From Streptomyces sp. NBC_01296 (GTDB lineage Bacteria; Actinomycetota; Actinomycetes; Streptomycetales; Streptomycetaceae), in contig NZ_CP130720.1 in assembly GCF_035984415.1 (NCBI RefSeq), forward strand, positions 8,060,001-8,124,000: DNA of 64,000 nucleotides. The letters run 5' to 3'. Below are positions 16,882-24,990 of this stretch, piece by piece (the stretch's first letter is position 1; each line of letters starts with the position of its first letter). A program made the translations under genes and the position numbers. The notes beneath the pieces are model-generated. The model worked only from the letters and a program-made list of their open reading frames with translations. It did no database searches and was not told the origin of the DNA.

Positions 16882-18111
16882 ATGTCCGCCACCAGTGAGG
16901 CCGGCCTGCCCGAAGCGGGAAGGCCTCTTCTCACCACCGTCGCCATCACCGCCTCGTGCGTGGCGTTCGTGGTGATCGGCGCCCTGCAGGCGCTGTACGG
17001 CCCGGCGATCCCGGCCCTTCGGGAGGAATTCGGCATCAGCCCCGCGGTCGCCGGTCTCAGCCTCAGCGCCCACTTCGTCGGCGCACTCCTGGGCGTGCTG
17101 ATCTACCACGTTCTGCGGGGCCGCCTGAACAACCGGGTGCTGCTCGGCGGCTCCTACCTGCTGATGGCTGCCGGCGCCGCGGTCTTCGCGTTCTCGCCGA
17201 GCTGGAACCTGGCCCTGACCGGCACCTTCGTCATCGGTCTGGGCTTCGGCGGCATCGACTACGGCCTCAACCAGCTGTTCGCCATCGGCTTCGGCCGCCG
17301 CAGCACCGCCATGCTCAATCTGCTCAACGGCCACTTCGGTGTCGGTGCCATCGCGGGCCCGGCCCTGATCGGCTGGCTCGGCGCGGACCGCTATCCGCAG
17401 ATCTTCCTCGGCGTCGGGGTGGTCTGCCTGCTCATCCTGGTCACCCTGGGCGGGGTGGCCGCCCGGGAGCCGGAGCCGGCCCCGGCGGAAGGCGGAGCGG
17501 TTGCCGGAGCCCGGGTGCTGCCGATCATCGCCGTGTTCATCGGCATCTACGTGCTGCACGTGGCCATCGAAACCGGCGTCGGCGGCTGGGAACCCACCCA
17601 CCTCGAAGCCGTCGGATACGGCGCCGCCACCGCCGCCACCGCGACCTCCGCCTACTGGGCGGCGATGACCATCGGCCGGTTCGTGGTCGCCCCGCTCAGC
17701 CTGCGCTGGTCCGCACCGTCGATCCTGATCGTCTGCTGCGCCGGCATGGCCGGCTTCCTGGTCCTGGCGACCGTGCCGGCGCTCGCCCCGTACGCGTACT
17801 TCGGCGTCGGTCTGATGATCGCGCCCATCTTTCCGACCTGCCTTCCCTGGCTGAACCGGGCCGTGCCCAGTGTGGCCGCGGCCGGCGCCTACGTGATCGC
17901 CGCCTCGATGATCGGCGGCGTGGCCTTCCCGCCGCTGCTGGGAGGGGTGATCGACACCATGGACGTGAAGGCGGTGCCGCTCGTACTGTTCGGCCTCGCC
18001 GCCGTGTGTGCGGCCCTGAGCCTGTGGCTGCGCAAGAACGCCCCCGATCCCGACGGCGTGAGCGGCCCCCGCAAGGCGGGGGCGGACCGTGCGGACGCCG
18101 TCACCACGTGA
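16882..18111 (+). CDS. MFS transporter (sugar/fucose-permease-like)
   Basis: A 409-residue transporter with twelve predicted membrane helices, from ITASCVAFVVIGALQALYGPAIPAL through VPLVLFGLAAVCAALSLWL. The first half contains GLGFGGIDYGLNQLFA and LLNGHFGVGAIAGPALIGWL, which resemble the fucose/glucose permease branch. The start at 16882 has GAGGAG just upstream; ATG 16870 is the alternative. It is the first gene of an operon with a HAD phosphatase and a GPP34 protein, controlled by the divergent DeoR protein. The likely role is sugar uptake (or efflux of a sugar analogue), with the substrate unknown. Confidence 0.9.
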   Translation: MSATSEAGLPEAGRPLLTTVAITASCVAFVVIGALQALYGPAIPALREEFGISPAVAGLSLSAHFVGALLGVLIYHVLRGRLNNRVLLGGSYLLMAAGAAVFAFSPSWNLALTGTFVIGLGFGGIDYGLNQLFAIGFGRRSTAMLNLLNGHFGVGAIAGPALIGWLGADRYPQIFLGVGVVCLLILVTLGGVAAREPEPAPAEGGAVAGARVLPIIAVFIGIYVLHVAIETGVGGWEPTHLEAVGYGAATAATATSAYWAAMTIGRFVVAPLSLRWSAPSILIVCCAGMAGFLVLATVPALAPYAYFGVGLMIAPIFPTCLPWLNRAVPSVAAAGAYVIAASMIGGVAFPPLLGGVIDTMDVKAVPLVLFGLAAVCAALSLWLRKNAPDPDGVSGPRKAGADRADAVTT

Positions 18112-18165
18112 GGACCCGAGGCGCCCGCAGGACCCAAGGCGCCCGAGGAGTAAGGAACCTGAAGG

Positions 18166-18768
18166 ATGAAAGCCGTTCTCTTCGACATGTTCGGTGTCAT
18201 CGCGCGTGTCCAGTCGCCCGCATCCCAGGCCGTACTGGAACGCACGGCCGGCGGCGACAGCGGCCGCTTCTGGGAGGCGTACTGGTCGCAGCGCGCCCCC
18301 TACGACCGCGGTGACGTGGCCGGCCCGGCGTACTGGAAAGGGGTCTGTGCAGAGCTGGGCATCGCACTCGACGAACGCCTGACCGCCGATCTGATCGCGG
18401 CCGACCTGGCCAGCTGGAGCGAGATCGACCAGCGCAGCGTGGATCTGCTGGCCGCCCTGGCGGACCGGGGCATGACCCTCGGCCTCCTCTCCAACATTCC
18501 GGAGGAGCTCGCCGTCCAGTACGAGGACACCCAGCCGTGGCTGGAAGGATTCACGGTGCTCGGCTTCTCCTGCCGCATCCGCAGCGCCAAACCCGAGCCG
18601 GCCGCCTACCAGTGGTGTGTCCGGGAACTCGGACTGCCGCCCGAGGACATCCTGTTCGTCGACGACCGGGCCGAGAACGTACTGGCGGCCCGTGAACTGG
18701 GCCTGCAGGGCCATCTGTTCACGTCCCCCGATGATCTGCGGACGGCACTGGAGGCGGCGTTGCCGTGA
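18166..18768 (+). CDS. HAD-superfamily phosphatase
   Basis: A 200-residue cytosolic phosphatase. Motif I is LFDMFGVIA (the second Asp of DxD is replaced by a DMFG arrangement), motif II is LGLLSNI, motif III is the Lys in RIRSAKPEPAAY, and motif IV is ILFVDDRAENV. These place it with the 2-haloacid dehalogenase/epoxide-hydrolase N-domain-like HADs acting on sugar phosphates. AGGAG and GAAGG lie before the ATG. It follows the MFS gene by 54 bases and overlaps the next gene as GTGA. Because the operon regulator is of DeoR type, a sugar phosphate is the natural substrate guess. Confidence 0.88.
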   Translation: MKAVLFDMFGVIARVQSPASQAVLERTAGGDSGRFWEAYWSQRAPYDRGDVAGPAYWKGVCAELGIALDERLTADLIAADLASWSEIDQRSVDLLAALADRGMTLGLLSNIPEELAVQYEDTQPWLEGFTVLGFSCRIRSAKPEPAAYQWCVRELGLPPEDILFVDDRAENVLAARELGLQGHLFTSPDDLRTALEAALP

Positions 18769-19382
18769 CCGGGACGCCCCTGCTGTTCGCGCTCTGCGCT
18801 GCCGCACACGGCCGGTATCCACCGCCGCACCGCGAGGCCGAGACCGGTCGGGGCCTCGCCGGCGCGCTGCTGATCCAGGGCGCGCTGGCGGGCCGGCTGC
18901 AACTGGACGACAACCGCGTCCGGTCGACCGGGCACGGCCGCACGGACGACCCGGTGCTGGAGGAGGCCCTGGACCGCCTGGGTCCTTCCGCCCGCGGACG
19001 GGCGCCGGCCGACTGGGTCGAGCGCCTGGGCCCCTGGGCGTTGACCCGGCTGCACCCCGGGCCGACGCTGCCCCCGGGCGGTGTGGGGGCGCGGCCCGAC
19101 CCGGCGGATCCGCGGCCCCGCGAGGCGCTGCGCCGGGTGAGGGAAGCGGTGCAGGGGCCGGCCGATGCCGGTGTGGCGGCCGTGGCGGCAGCGGCCCTGC
19201 TGGCCGCCGCCGGATTGCACGCCGTGGCCTGGCCGGAGTGGTCCGCGGCCGAGGCCTCCCGTCGTACCGCCCGGGCCGTCGCCAGGCTCGGGCCGGCCGG
19301 GGCGCCGGTCGTCCGGGCCGCCGCGGCGGCGGTCTCCGACTCCCGCCGCGCCGCGGCCGCGGCCCTGGCCTTTCCCGGCTAG
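18765..19382 (+). CDS. GPP34-family protein (Golgi phosphoprotein 3-like)
   Basis: A 205-residue protein starting at a GTG that overlaps the HAD stop (GTGA). The N-terminus (LLFALCAAAHGRY, RGLAGALLIQGALAGRLQLDDNRV, DDPVLEEALDRLG) is the GPP34 fold seen in many streptomycete proteins. In eukaryotes the family binds phosphoinositides; in bacteria its role is unproven. The C-terminal half is Ala/Arg-rich and of lower complexity. It is the last gene of the DeoR-controlled operon. Confidence 0.8.
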   Translation: MTGTPLLFALCAAAHGRYPPPHREAETGRGLAGALLIQGALAGRLQLDDNRVRSTGHGRTDDPVLEEALDRLGPSARGRAPADWVERLGPWALTRLHPGPTLPPGGVGARPDPADPRPREALRRVREAVQGPADAGVAAVAAAALLAAAGLHAVAWPEWSAAEASRRTARAVARLGPAGAPVVRAAAAAVSDSRRAAAAALAFPG

Positions 19383-19632
19383 GGGATTCCGGGAAAAAGA
19401 GATCAACTTCTCCGAAGTGCCTCTTGTCAGGGCCTGTTGGAATGTGTTCGTATGAATGAGAAGGCGCCGCGCGATCCCTGTCTGCAAACGGGTGAAGAAT
19501 CCGGGCCGCCCCCACCGGCATCAAGCCGAATCCCATCCCCATTCCCATGACCTGTCTGCGTTGGGCGTCGCAAAAGTTGTCTCTTGCCGTCCATACCTTG
19601 ACGTTCTTATGTGACCCGTATGAGAGGGACCG
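19383..19632 (+). promoter_or_regulatory. Promoter region of the biosynthetic array
   Basis: This 250-base gap precedes a 26-kb co-directional array and holds no gene. A possible promoter is TTGCCG (19584-19589) with TTATGT 17 bases on (19607-19612). An overlapping alternative is TTGACG (19598-19603) with TATGAG (19619-19624, spacing 15, short). An A/G-rich ribosome site (GAGAGGGA) sits just before the aminotransferase ATG. The promoter elements are guesses by eye. Confidence 0.35.
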
Positions 19633-20901
19633 ATGGAAACCAAGGATGTCACCGAGCACATCTATTACCCCGTCAGCGATCGCAAAATGGAGCGGGGTGA
19701 AGGCGTCTACCTCTACGACGAGGACGGAACGCGCTACCTCGACTGCGCGTCGGCGACCTTCAACCTGAGCCTGGGCTATTCCCACCCGGCCGTCATCGCC
19801 GCCATGAAGGACCAGCTCGACAAGGTGGTCCACCTGACCTCCTCGTACCAGAGCGACCCGATCAACGGCCTCGTGCGGCGGCTGGTGGAGACCTCCCCCG
19901 CCGGATTAACCAAGGTGCACCCCAAGGTGTCCGGCGGCTCGGCCGCCAACGAGGGCGCCATCAAGATGGCCCAGATGGCCACCGGGAAGTCCGAGGTCAT
20001 CACGCTGTTCCGCAGCCACGTCGGACAGACGATGATGATGACATCGATGTCCGGCAACGCCTTCCGCCGCGAGCCGTTCCCCAACCTCTTCCCCGGCAGC
20101 CTCCAGGTGCCCGACCCGTACTGCTTCCGCTGCTTCTACGGGCAGAAGAAGGACACCTGCGGAATGATGTGCGTGGACCGTCTGGAGGACTTCGTCGACT
20201 ACGCGAGCTCCGGCCGCGTCGCCGCCGTCCTCATCGAGCCGATTTCCGGAAACGGCGGCAACATCGTCCCTCCGGACGGCTACATGCAAAAGCTCCGCGC
20301 CTTCTGCGACGAACAGAACATCGCCCTCATCTTCGACGAGATCCAGACGGGTATCGGCCGTACCGGCCACATGTTCGCCGCCCAGTACTTCGACGTGGAG
20401 CCCGACGCGATCACGACGGCCAAGGGCCTCGGCGGCTCGGGCGCACAGGTCGCCGCAATCATCACCAACGAGCGGCTCGCCGGACTTCCCGCGAACCACC
20501 ACTCCTTCACGTACGGGTCGAACCTGCTGGCCGCCGCCGCTGCGAATGTCACCCTCGACATCGTGCGCCGGCCGGAATTCCTGGCGAACGTCACCCGGAC
20601 CGGCGACTACATCATGGAACGCCTCCACGACATGAAGCGCCGCTACCCGGCGATCGTCGACGTCCGCGGCGTCGGTCTCATGATCGGCTTCGAGATCGGC
20701 GAGCCGGACGGCAAGCCGGCCGTGAAGCTCACCAACCACCTCGCCGACAAGGCCATGGAGCACGGCCTGATCCTGCGCACCTCGCGCTACGGCTACGGCA
20801 ACGTCCTCAAGATCCGCCCGCCGCTGATCCTGACCATGGACCAGGCCGAGGAGATCTGCGACAAGCTGGAGAACCTCTTCATCGCGGAGCTGGCCCGATG
20901 A
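19633..20901 (+). CDS. Class III PLP-dependent aminotransferase
   Basis: A 422-residue aminotransferase of the ornithine/GABA aminotransferase fold. Landmarks are YLDCASATFNLSLGYSHP, VSGGSAANEGAIKMA (cofactor phosphate site), IALIFDEIQTGIGRTG and the PLP lysine in AITTAKGLGGSGAQVA, then SFTYGSNLLAAAA. An unusual insert, PYCFRCFYGQKKDTCGMMC, carries four cysteines and could bind a metal or form disulfides. It is the first gene of the array and overlaps the next gene by four bases. It probably aminates a keto or aldehyde precursor (keto-sugar/cyclitol or amino-acid-derived) of the pathway. Confidence 0.93.
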   Translation: METKDVTEHIYYPVSDRKMERGEGVYLYDEDGTRYLDCASATFNLSLGYSHPAVIAAMKDQLDKVVHLTSSYQSDPINGLVRRLVETSPAGLTKVHPKVSGGSAANEGAIKMAQMATGKSEVITLFRSHVGQTMMMTSMSGNAFRREPFPNLFPGSLQVPDPYCFRCFYGQKKDTCGMMCVDRLEDFVDYASSGRVAAVLIEPISGNGGNIVPPDGYMQKLRAFCDEQNIALIFDEIQTGIGRTGHMFAAQYFDVEPDAITTAKGLGGSGAQVAAIITNERLAGLPANHHSFTYGSNLLAAAAANVTLDIVRRPEFLANVTRTGDYIMERLHDMKRRYPAIVDVRGVGLMIGFEIGEPDGKPAVKLTNHLADKAMEHGLILRTSRYGYGNVLKIRPPLILTMDQAEEICDKLENLFIAELAR

Positions 20902-21869
20902 CCACCGCGAACCCGATGAAGCGGCTCCTGAAGGCGCTCGGCGAGCACGTCCGCTCCGAGCTGCTCGCCTACGCGGACCACGGCCACGCCCGGCAGGTCC
21001 ACGGCGACTCGCCCGGCGGCGACGCCCAGTTCGACGTGGACGAGGTGGCCGAGAAGGCCGTACTGGACTACCTGCGCGCCCACGCCCACGTACCGGTGGC
21101 GCTCTACACCGAGGACGGCTCCTACGTGGAGCTCGCTCCCGAGCCGCAGGTCCTGCTCGTCGTCGACCCGATCGACGGCACCCGTCCCACCTCGGCCGGG
21201 CTGGAGATGGGCATGGTGTCCATCGCCGCCGCCCCCTACGGCGACGGGGCGCCCACCCTCGCCGACGTCAACGCCGCATGCCTGGTGGAGATCAAGAGCG
21301 GCGCCTGGCTGTACGGCGACGACACCGAGGGACTCGAAAGCGGCGGCTTCACCACACCCGTGCCGCGGCTGAGCCGGAACACCGACCTGACCCGGATGTT
21401 CTGGTCGATCGAGTTCAACGGCCACCCCATGCAGCTGATGAACGACGCCTACGGCCACCTCGTGGACCGGTCGGCCAACACCGGCGGCATCTTCGTCTTC
21501 AACAGCAGCACCTTCTCCATCTCCCGCATCATCACGGGCCAGCTCGACGCCTACGCCGACATCGGCAACCGCGTCCTGCGCGACCACCCCGACACCGAAG
21601 AGCAGTTCCTGAGCGTGGGCCGCGGCTCGATCCTGCACCTCTTCCCGTACGACATCGCCGCCGTCGTCTACCTCGCCCGGCAGGCGGGCGTCGTCATCAC
21701 CGACGCCTACGGCGACGACCTCGGCACCACCTCCCTGGTCGACCTCGGCCCGATGAACCAGAAGTCCTGCATCGCCGCGGCCACCCCCGAACTCCACAAG
21801 CAGCTGCTCGACTCCATCCGATGGGACCTCGGCCGCGGCACCACCGCGCCCGCGAGGGAGGCATCATGA
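20898..21869 (+). CDS. Inositol-monophosphatase-like sugar/cyclitol phosphatase
   Basis: A 323-residue member of the Li+-sensitive, Mg2+-dependent phosphatase family. The metal-binding motif VVDPIDGTRPT, the upstream acidic residue in LYTEDGSY, and the later TDAYGDDLGT correspond to the E, DxxDGT and WDxA-like sites. The central part (FWSIEFNGHPMQLM, DRSANTGGIFVFNSSTFSISR) is longer than in classical enzymes. It overlaps both neighbours as ATGA. With an aminotransferase and a zinc dehydrogenase, it suggests building an amino-sugar or aminocyclitol-like unit; this is inference from the set. Confidence 0.85.
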   Translation: MTTANPMKRLLKALGEHVRSELLAYADHGHARQVHGDSPGGDAQFDVDEVAEKAVLDYLRAHAHVPVALYTEDGSYVELAPEPQVLLVVDPIDGTRPTSAGLEMGMVSIAAAPYGDGAPTLADVNAACLVEIKSGAWLYGDDTEGLESGGFTTPVPRLSRNTDLTRMFWSIEFNGHPMQLMNDAYGHLVDRSANTGGIFVFNSSTFSISRIITGQLDAYADIGNRVLRDHPDTEEQFLSVGRGSILHLFPYDIAAVVYLARQAGVVITDAYGDDLGTTSLVDLGPMNQKSCIAAATPELHKQLLDSIRWDLGRGTTAPAREAS

Positions 21870-22903
21870 AGGCCCTGACACTCACCGCCGACCGGACGCT
21901 CGCCCTCGTCGAGCACCCCAAGCCGGAGGCCCGCGCCGCCGACGACGTCATCGTCCGCGTCACCCAGAGCGGGATCTGCGGCACCGACCGCAGCGTGCTC
22001 GTCGGGAAGTTCCCCGCCGAGACCGGCGTCGTCATGGGCCACGAGGCCGTCGGAGTCGTCGACTCCGTCGGCCCCGACGTCACACGCTTCGCCGTCGGCG
22101 ACCGGGTCATCGTCAACCCCACCCTGTACTGCGGCAATTGCGCCACCTGTCTGGAAGGCCACTGGAACTTCTGCGGCCACAAGGCGGGCACCGAGGTCGG
22201 CCTCGACTACGACGGCTCCTTCGCCGAGTTCATCCGCCTGCCCGAGCTGTTCTGCCACGCCATACCCGACGGCATGAGCTTCGACCGGGCCGTCGTCGTC
22301 GAACCGCTCGCCTGCGCCCTCAACAACATCGAGGCCGGCCGGCTGGCCGCGGGCGAGACCGCCGTCGTCGTCGGCGGTGGCCCGATGGGCGTGGTCACCG
22401 CGATGGCCGCCCAGCTGTACGGCGCCCAGGTGCTGCTCGTCGAGCCCGACCCGGTGCGCCGCAAGCTGGCCCACGAGGTGTTCGACGCCCCCGAGTTCGA
22501 CGGCCGGGTCACCGTCCACACCCCGGACGACCCCGCCCTCACCGAGCGCGGAGACCTGGTCGTGGACTCCGTCGGCAACCTCCTGGAGCAGAGCATCGGC
22601 TACGCCGCCCTGCGCGGCCGGGTCGTCATCATGGGCTTCAACAGCAACGCCTCCGCCACCGTGCGTCCGCTCACCCTGCTGCAGCGCGGACTCCAGATCA
22701 TCGGCGCCGGCGACTACAACAGCATGATCTTCCCCAAGGCCGTCGAGCTCGCCCGCCGGCTGCCGCTGGAGCGCGTGGTCACCCACCGCTTCGCACTCGC
22801 CGATCACGAGCAGGCGTTCAAGGCCCTCGCCGCCGTCCCCGGCGCCGAGTACGCCGCGCTGAAGGTCGTCCTCGTACCGCCGCACGCCGGAGCGGACGCA
22901 TGA
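21866..22903 (+). CDS. Zinc-dependent medium-chain alcohol/polyol dehydrogenase
   Basis: A 345-residue MDR dehydrogenase. The catalytic zinc site is given by GICGTDRSV and the GHEAVGVV motif. The structural zinc site has four cysteines in the right spacing (CGNCATCLEGHWNFC), and the cofactor turn is VVVGGGPMGVV. Overall it is closest in look to threonine/sorbitol-type dehydrogenases. It overlaps both neighbours by four bases. It would oxidise a hydroxyl to give the ketone that the aminotransferase could aminate. Confidence 0.93.
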   Translation: MKALTLTADRTLALVEHPKPEARAADDVIVRVTQSGICGTDRSVLVGKFPAETGVVMGHEAVGVVDSVGPDVTRFAVGDRVIVNPTLYCGNCATCLEGHWNFCGHKAGTEVGLDYDGSFAEFIRLPELFCHAIPDGMSFDRAVVVEPLACALNNIEAGRLAAGETAVVVGGGPMGVVTAMAAQLYGAQVLLVEPDPVRRKLAHEVFDAPEFDGRVTVHTPDDPALTERGDLVVDSVGNLLEQSIGYAALRGRVVIMGFNSNASATVRPLTLLQRGLQIIGAGDYNSMIFPKAVELARRLPLERVVTHRFALADHEQAFKALAAVPGAEYAALKVVLVPPHAGADA

Positions 22904-24810
22904 GCCCGTCGCCGCGCACCCGCCTGGCCCAGGCCCTGGTCCCCGGCGCCACCCGCCCGGTCGTCATCGGCGAGTACCCGTACTACCGGGCCGACCCCGC
23001 CAACTGGGCAGCGAACCTCAGGGAGTTGCGCGGACTCGGCGTCGACGTCGTCTCCTGCTACCTGCCGTGGCGGTTCCACGAGGTCGAAGAGGGCGCCGAC
23101 CGGTCCTTCGACTTCACCGGGAAGACCGACCCGCAGCGCGACGTGACCCGGCTCCTCGAGCTGGCCGCCGACGCAGGGCTGCGCGTGCTCCTCAAGCCCG
23201 GGCCCTTCATCCATGCCGAGGTCCAGCTCGGCGGACTGCCCGACCGGCTGTGCGGCCCCGCGCACACCCCGTACCGCGGTCTGGACGGGACCGTGCTCAC
23301 CTCCCAGGGCAAGCCGCTGCCCAGCCTCCTCGACCCGGCCGTGCAGGCCGAGACCGAGACCTGGCTGCGGGCCGTCGCCGACGAGGTCGTCGCCAAGGCC
23401 GTCGCCCCTGACGGCCCCGTGGTCGCCCTCCAGCTCGGCAACGAGGGCACCGCCGGCGACGCCCACCTCCCCGTGGACGCGCAGGACGCCTCCCCGGCCG
23501 CCCGCGAGGCCTTCGCCTGGTGGCTGACCGGACGCGGCCTGTCCGACGAGGCCGCCCGTGCCGCCGAGGACGTCGGCCGGTGGAGCAGCGGCCTGCGACT
23601 GCAGTGGTCCCGGTGGTGCGGACACGCCATCGTCGGCCTGTGGGACCGGATCTCCGCGCTGTTCCCCGACGGCCCCGCCCGGCTGGCCAACGTACCGCTG
23701 GCCGGTGTCGCCGCACCCGGCGCCGCACTGGACGCCTGGGCGGCCCGGCAGCGCGCCATCCAGGGCTCCCGGCACCTGATCGGCCACACCGAGTGGGTCG
23801 GCAACCCGGCCCGCGACACCACCGCGTTCGGATCCCACCTGACCGGAATCCTGCTCGGCGGCACCGACGTGGTCGAGGCCAACTGGGGGTTCACCTGGAC
23901 CGACCCCTCCTTCGCCGAGCCGGGCACCCCCGTCTTCAACGCACTGCTGGCCCTGCTCCTCGGCTCCACCACCGTCAGCGTCTACACCGCCTGCGCCACG
24001 GCCAACTGGGGCTCCCTGGTGGACATGGACGCCGACGGACTGCGCTCCGAAGGCGTGGACCCGGCCCTGCACGCACCGCCGTACAGCCCCGGTGCGCCCC
24101 TCGCCGAGTCCGGCGACCACCAGGCCAACGCGGAAGGCCTGCGGCTCCTCGCCGCGTTCCTCGACCGCTTCGGTGACCTGCTGCTCGCCGGTACGCCGGA
24201 CCGGGACGCCGTGGTGCTGATCGACCGGGCCCTGCCCGAGGCCGGGGCCTGGCAGCGCACCGGCCGGACCGTACTCGCGGAGCTCGCCGACGCCGTACAG
24301 CAGCAGCTGGCCGACACGGGCCGGCTGATCGGCCTCGGCTGGCCGGACGAGCACCCCGGGCCGGCTGCCGACGGCTCGGCGGTCCCGGTCGCCGTCCTGC
24401 GCGCCGGTCACCCCGACGCCGCCGACGGCCCCCGCGAGCTGACGCTCCCGGCCGGGGAACCCGCCGACGGAGCGGTCGCGGCCTTCGTCGCGGCCTTCGC
24501 CGCCGCACTGCCCGCCGCCGGCGGGCCGCGCTGGACGACGGCGCACGGCAGGGCGCGCGTACTGAGCCGCTCCGGACCCGGAGGCGTCCGCATCATCGGC
24601 GCCTTCAACCCCACCGACGGCGCCGACCGGGTCACCGGCACCGAGGGCGGCTGGACGCTGGACCTGCCCGCCGGCTGCGCCGCCGTGACCGTCACCCGCG
24701 ACGGCGCGCTCCTGGGCTGGCTGGCCACCCCCGAGCAGCCGTCCACCACCCCCGTCGCCCTCACCTGGGGCGGCGAAGAGGCCGACGCGGCACGCGTCCG
24801 CGCCTCCTGA
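22900..24810 (+). CDS. GH35-like beta-galactosidase family glycosidase
   Basis: A 636-residue protein whose first ~330 residues match the GH35 TIM barrel. Features are VVIGEYPYYRADPANWAANLRELRGLGVDVV, then CYLPWRFHEVEEG, GLRVLLKPGPFIHAE, QLGNEGTAG (proposed acid/base Glu in NEG) and HTEWVGNPARD with a later Glu. No signal peptide is present, so it acts inside the cell. The C-terminal part is beta-rich with WTTAHGRARVLSRSGPGG. It overlaps the dehydrogenase by four bases. Glycosidases inside such clusters may unmask a glycosylated, inactive form of a product; that role here is inferred from context only. Confidence 0.82.
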   Translation: MSPSPRTRLAQALVPGATRPVVIGEYPYYRADPANWAANLRELRGLGVDVVSCYLPWRFHEVEEGADRSFDFTGKTDPQRDVTRLLELAADAGLRVLLKPGPFIHAEVQLGGLPDRLCGPAHTPYRGLDGTVLTSQGKPLPSLLDPAVQAETETWLRAVADEVVAKAVAPDGPVVALQLGNEGTAGDAHLPVDAQDASPAAREAFAWWLTGRGLSDEAARAAEDVGRWSSGLRLQWSRWCGHAIVGLWDRISALFPDGPARLANVPLAGVAAPGAALDAWAARQRAIQGSRHLIGHTEWVGNPARDTTAFGSHLTGILLGGTDVVEANWGFTWTDPSFAEPGTPVFNALLALLLGSTTVSVYTACATANWGSLVDMDADGLRSEGVDPALHAPPYSPGAPLAESGDHQANAEGLRLLAAFLDRFGDLLLAGTPDRDAVVLIDRALPEAGAWQRTGRTVLAELADAVQQQLADTGRLIGLGWPDEHPGPAADGSAVPVAVLRAGHPDAADGPRELTLPAGEPADGAVAAFVAAFAAALPAAGGPRWTTAHGRARVLSRSGPGGVRIIGAFNPTDGADRVTGTEGGWTLDLPAGCAAVTVTRDGALLGWLATPEQPSTTPVALTWGGEEADAARVRAS

Positions 24811-24814
24811 GAAC

Positions 24815-24861
24815 GCGGGCGGCGGGAGAACGTACCTGACAGCGCGCCTCCCGCCGCCCGC
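24815..24861 (+). terminator. Perfect 14-bp inverted repeat after GH35 gene
   Basis: Arms GCGGGCGGCGGGAG (24815-24828) and CTCCCGCCGCCCGC (24848-24861) pair without mismatch around a 19-base loop, starting 5 bases after the GH35 stop. It is a strong candidate terminator or attenuator separating the first four genes from the NRPS part of the array. Confidence 0.65.
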
Positions 24862-24870
24862 CCCCGAGCC

Positions 24871-24923
24871 GTCTCTTTCGGACCCCGCTCCCCCCAGCCA
24901 CCGCTGAGAGGTCCGAAAGAGAC
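24871..24923 (+). promoter_or_regulatory. Second perfect 14-bp inverted repeat before the didomain aminotransferase
   Basis: GTCTCTTTCGGACC (24871-24884) and GGTCCGAAAGAGAC (24910-24923) pair perfectly around a 25-base C-rich loop. It starts 10 bases after the first hairpin and ends 67 bases before the next ATG. It is less GC-rich than the first repeat, so it may be an operator or leader structure rather than a terminator. No T-tract follows it. Confidence 0.5.
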
Positions 24924-24990
24924 GACCTCGCCTTCCGGCACCCCGCGGAACACCCTGCCGCCGGGGCCACTCCCACGAGCGAGACGGCAC

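Noticed and set aside
19598..19624. A standard sigma-70 promoter TTGACG/TATGAG
   Set aside because: The spacing of 15 is short and the -10 is weak, so it is mentioned only as an alternative within the promoter region entry.
23982..24317. Small cysteine-rich antisense ORFs within biosynthetic genes
   Set aside because: They have no ribosome site and lie fully opposite conserved coding sequence.
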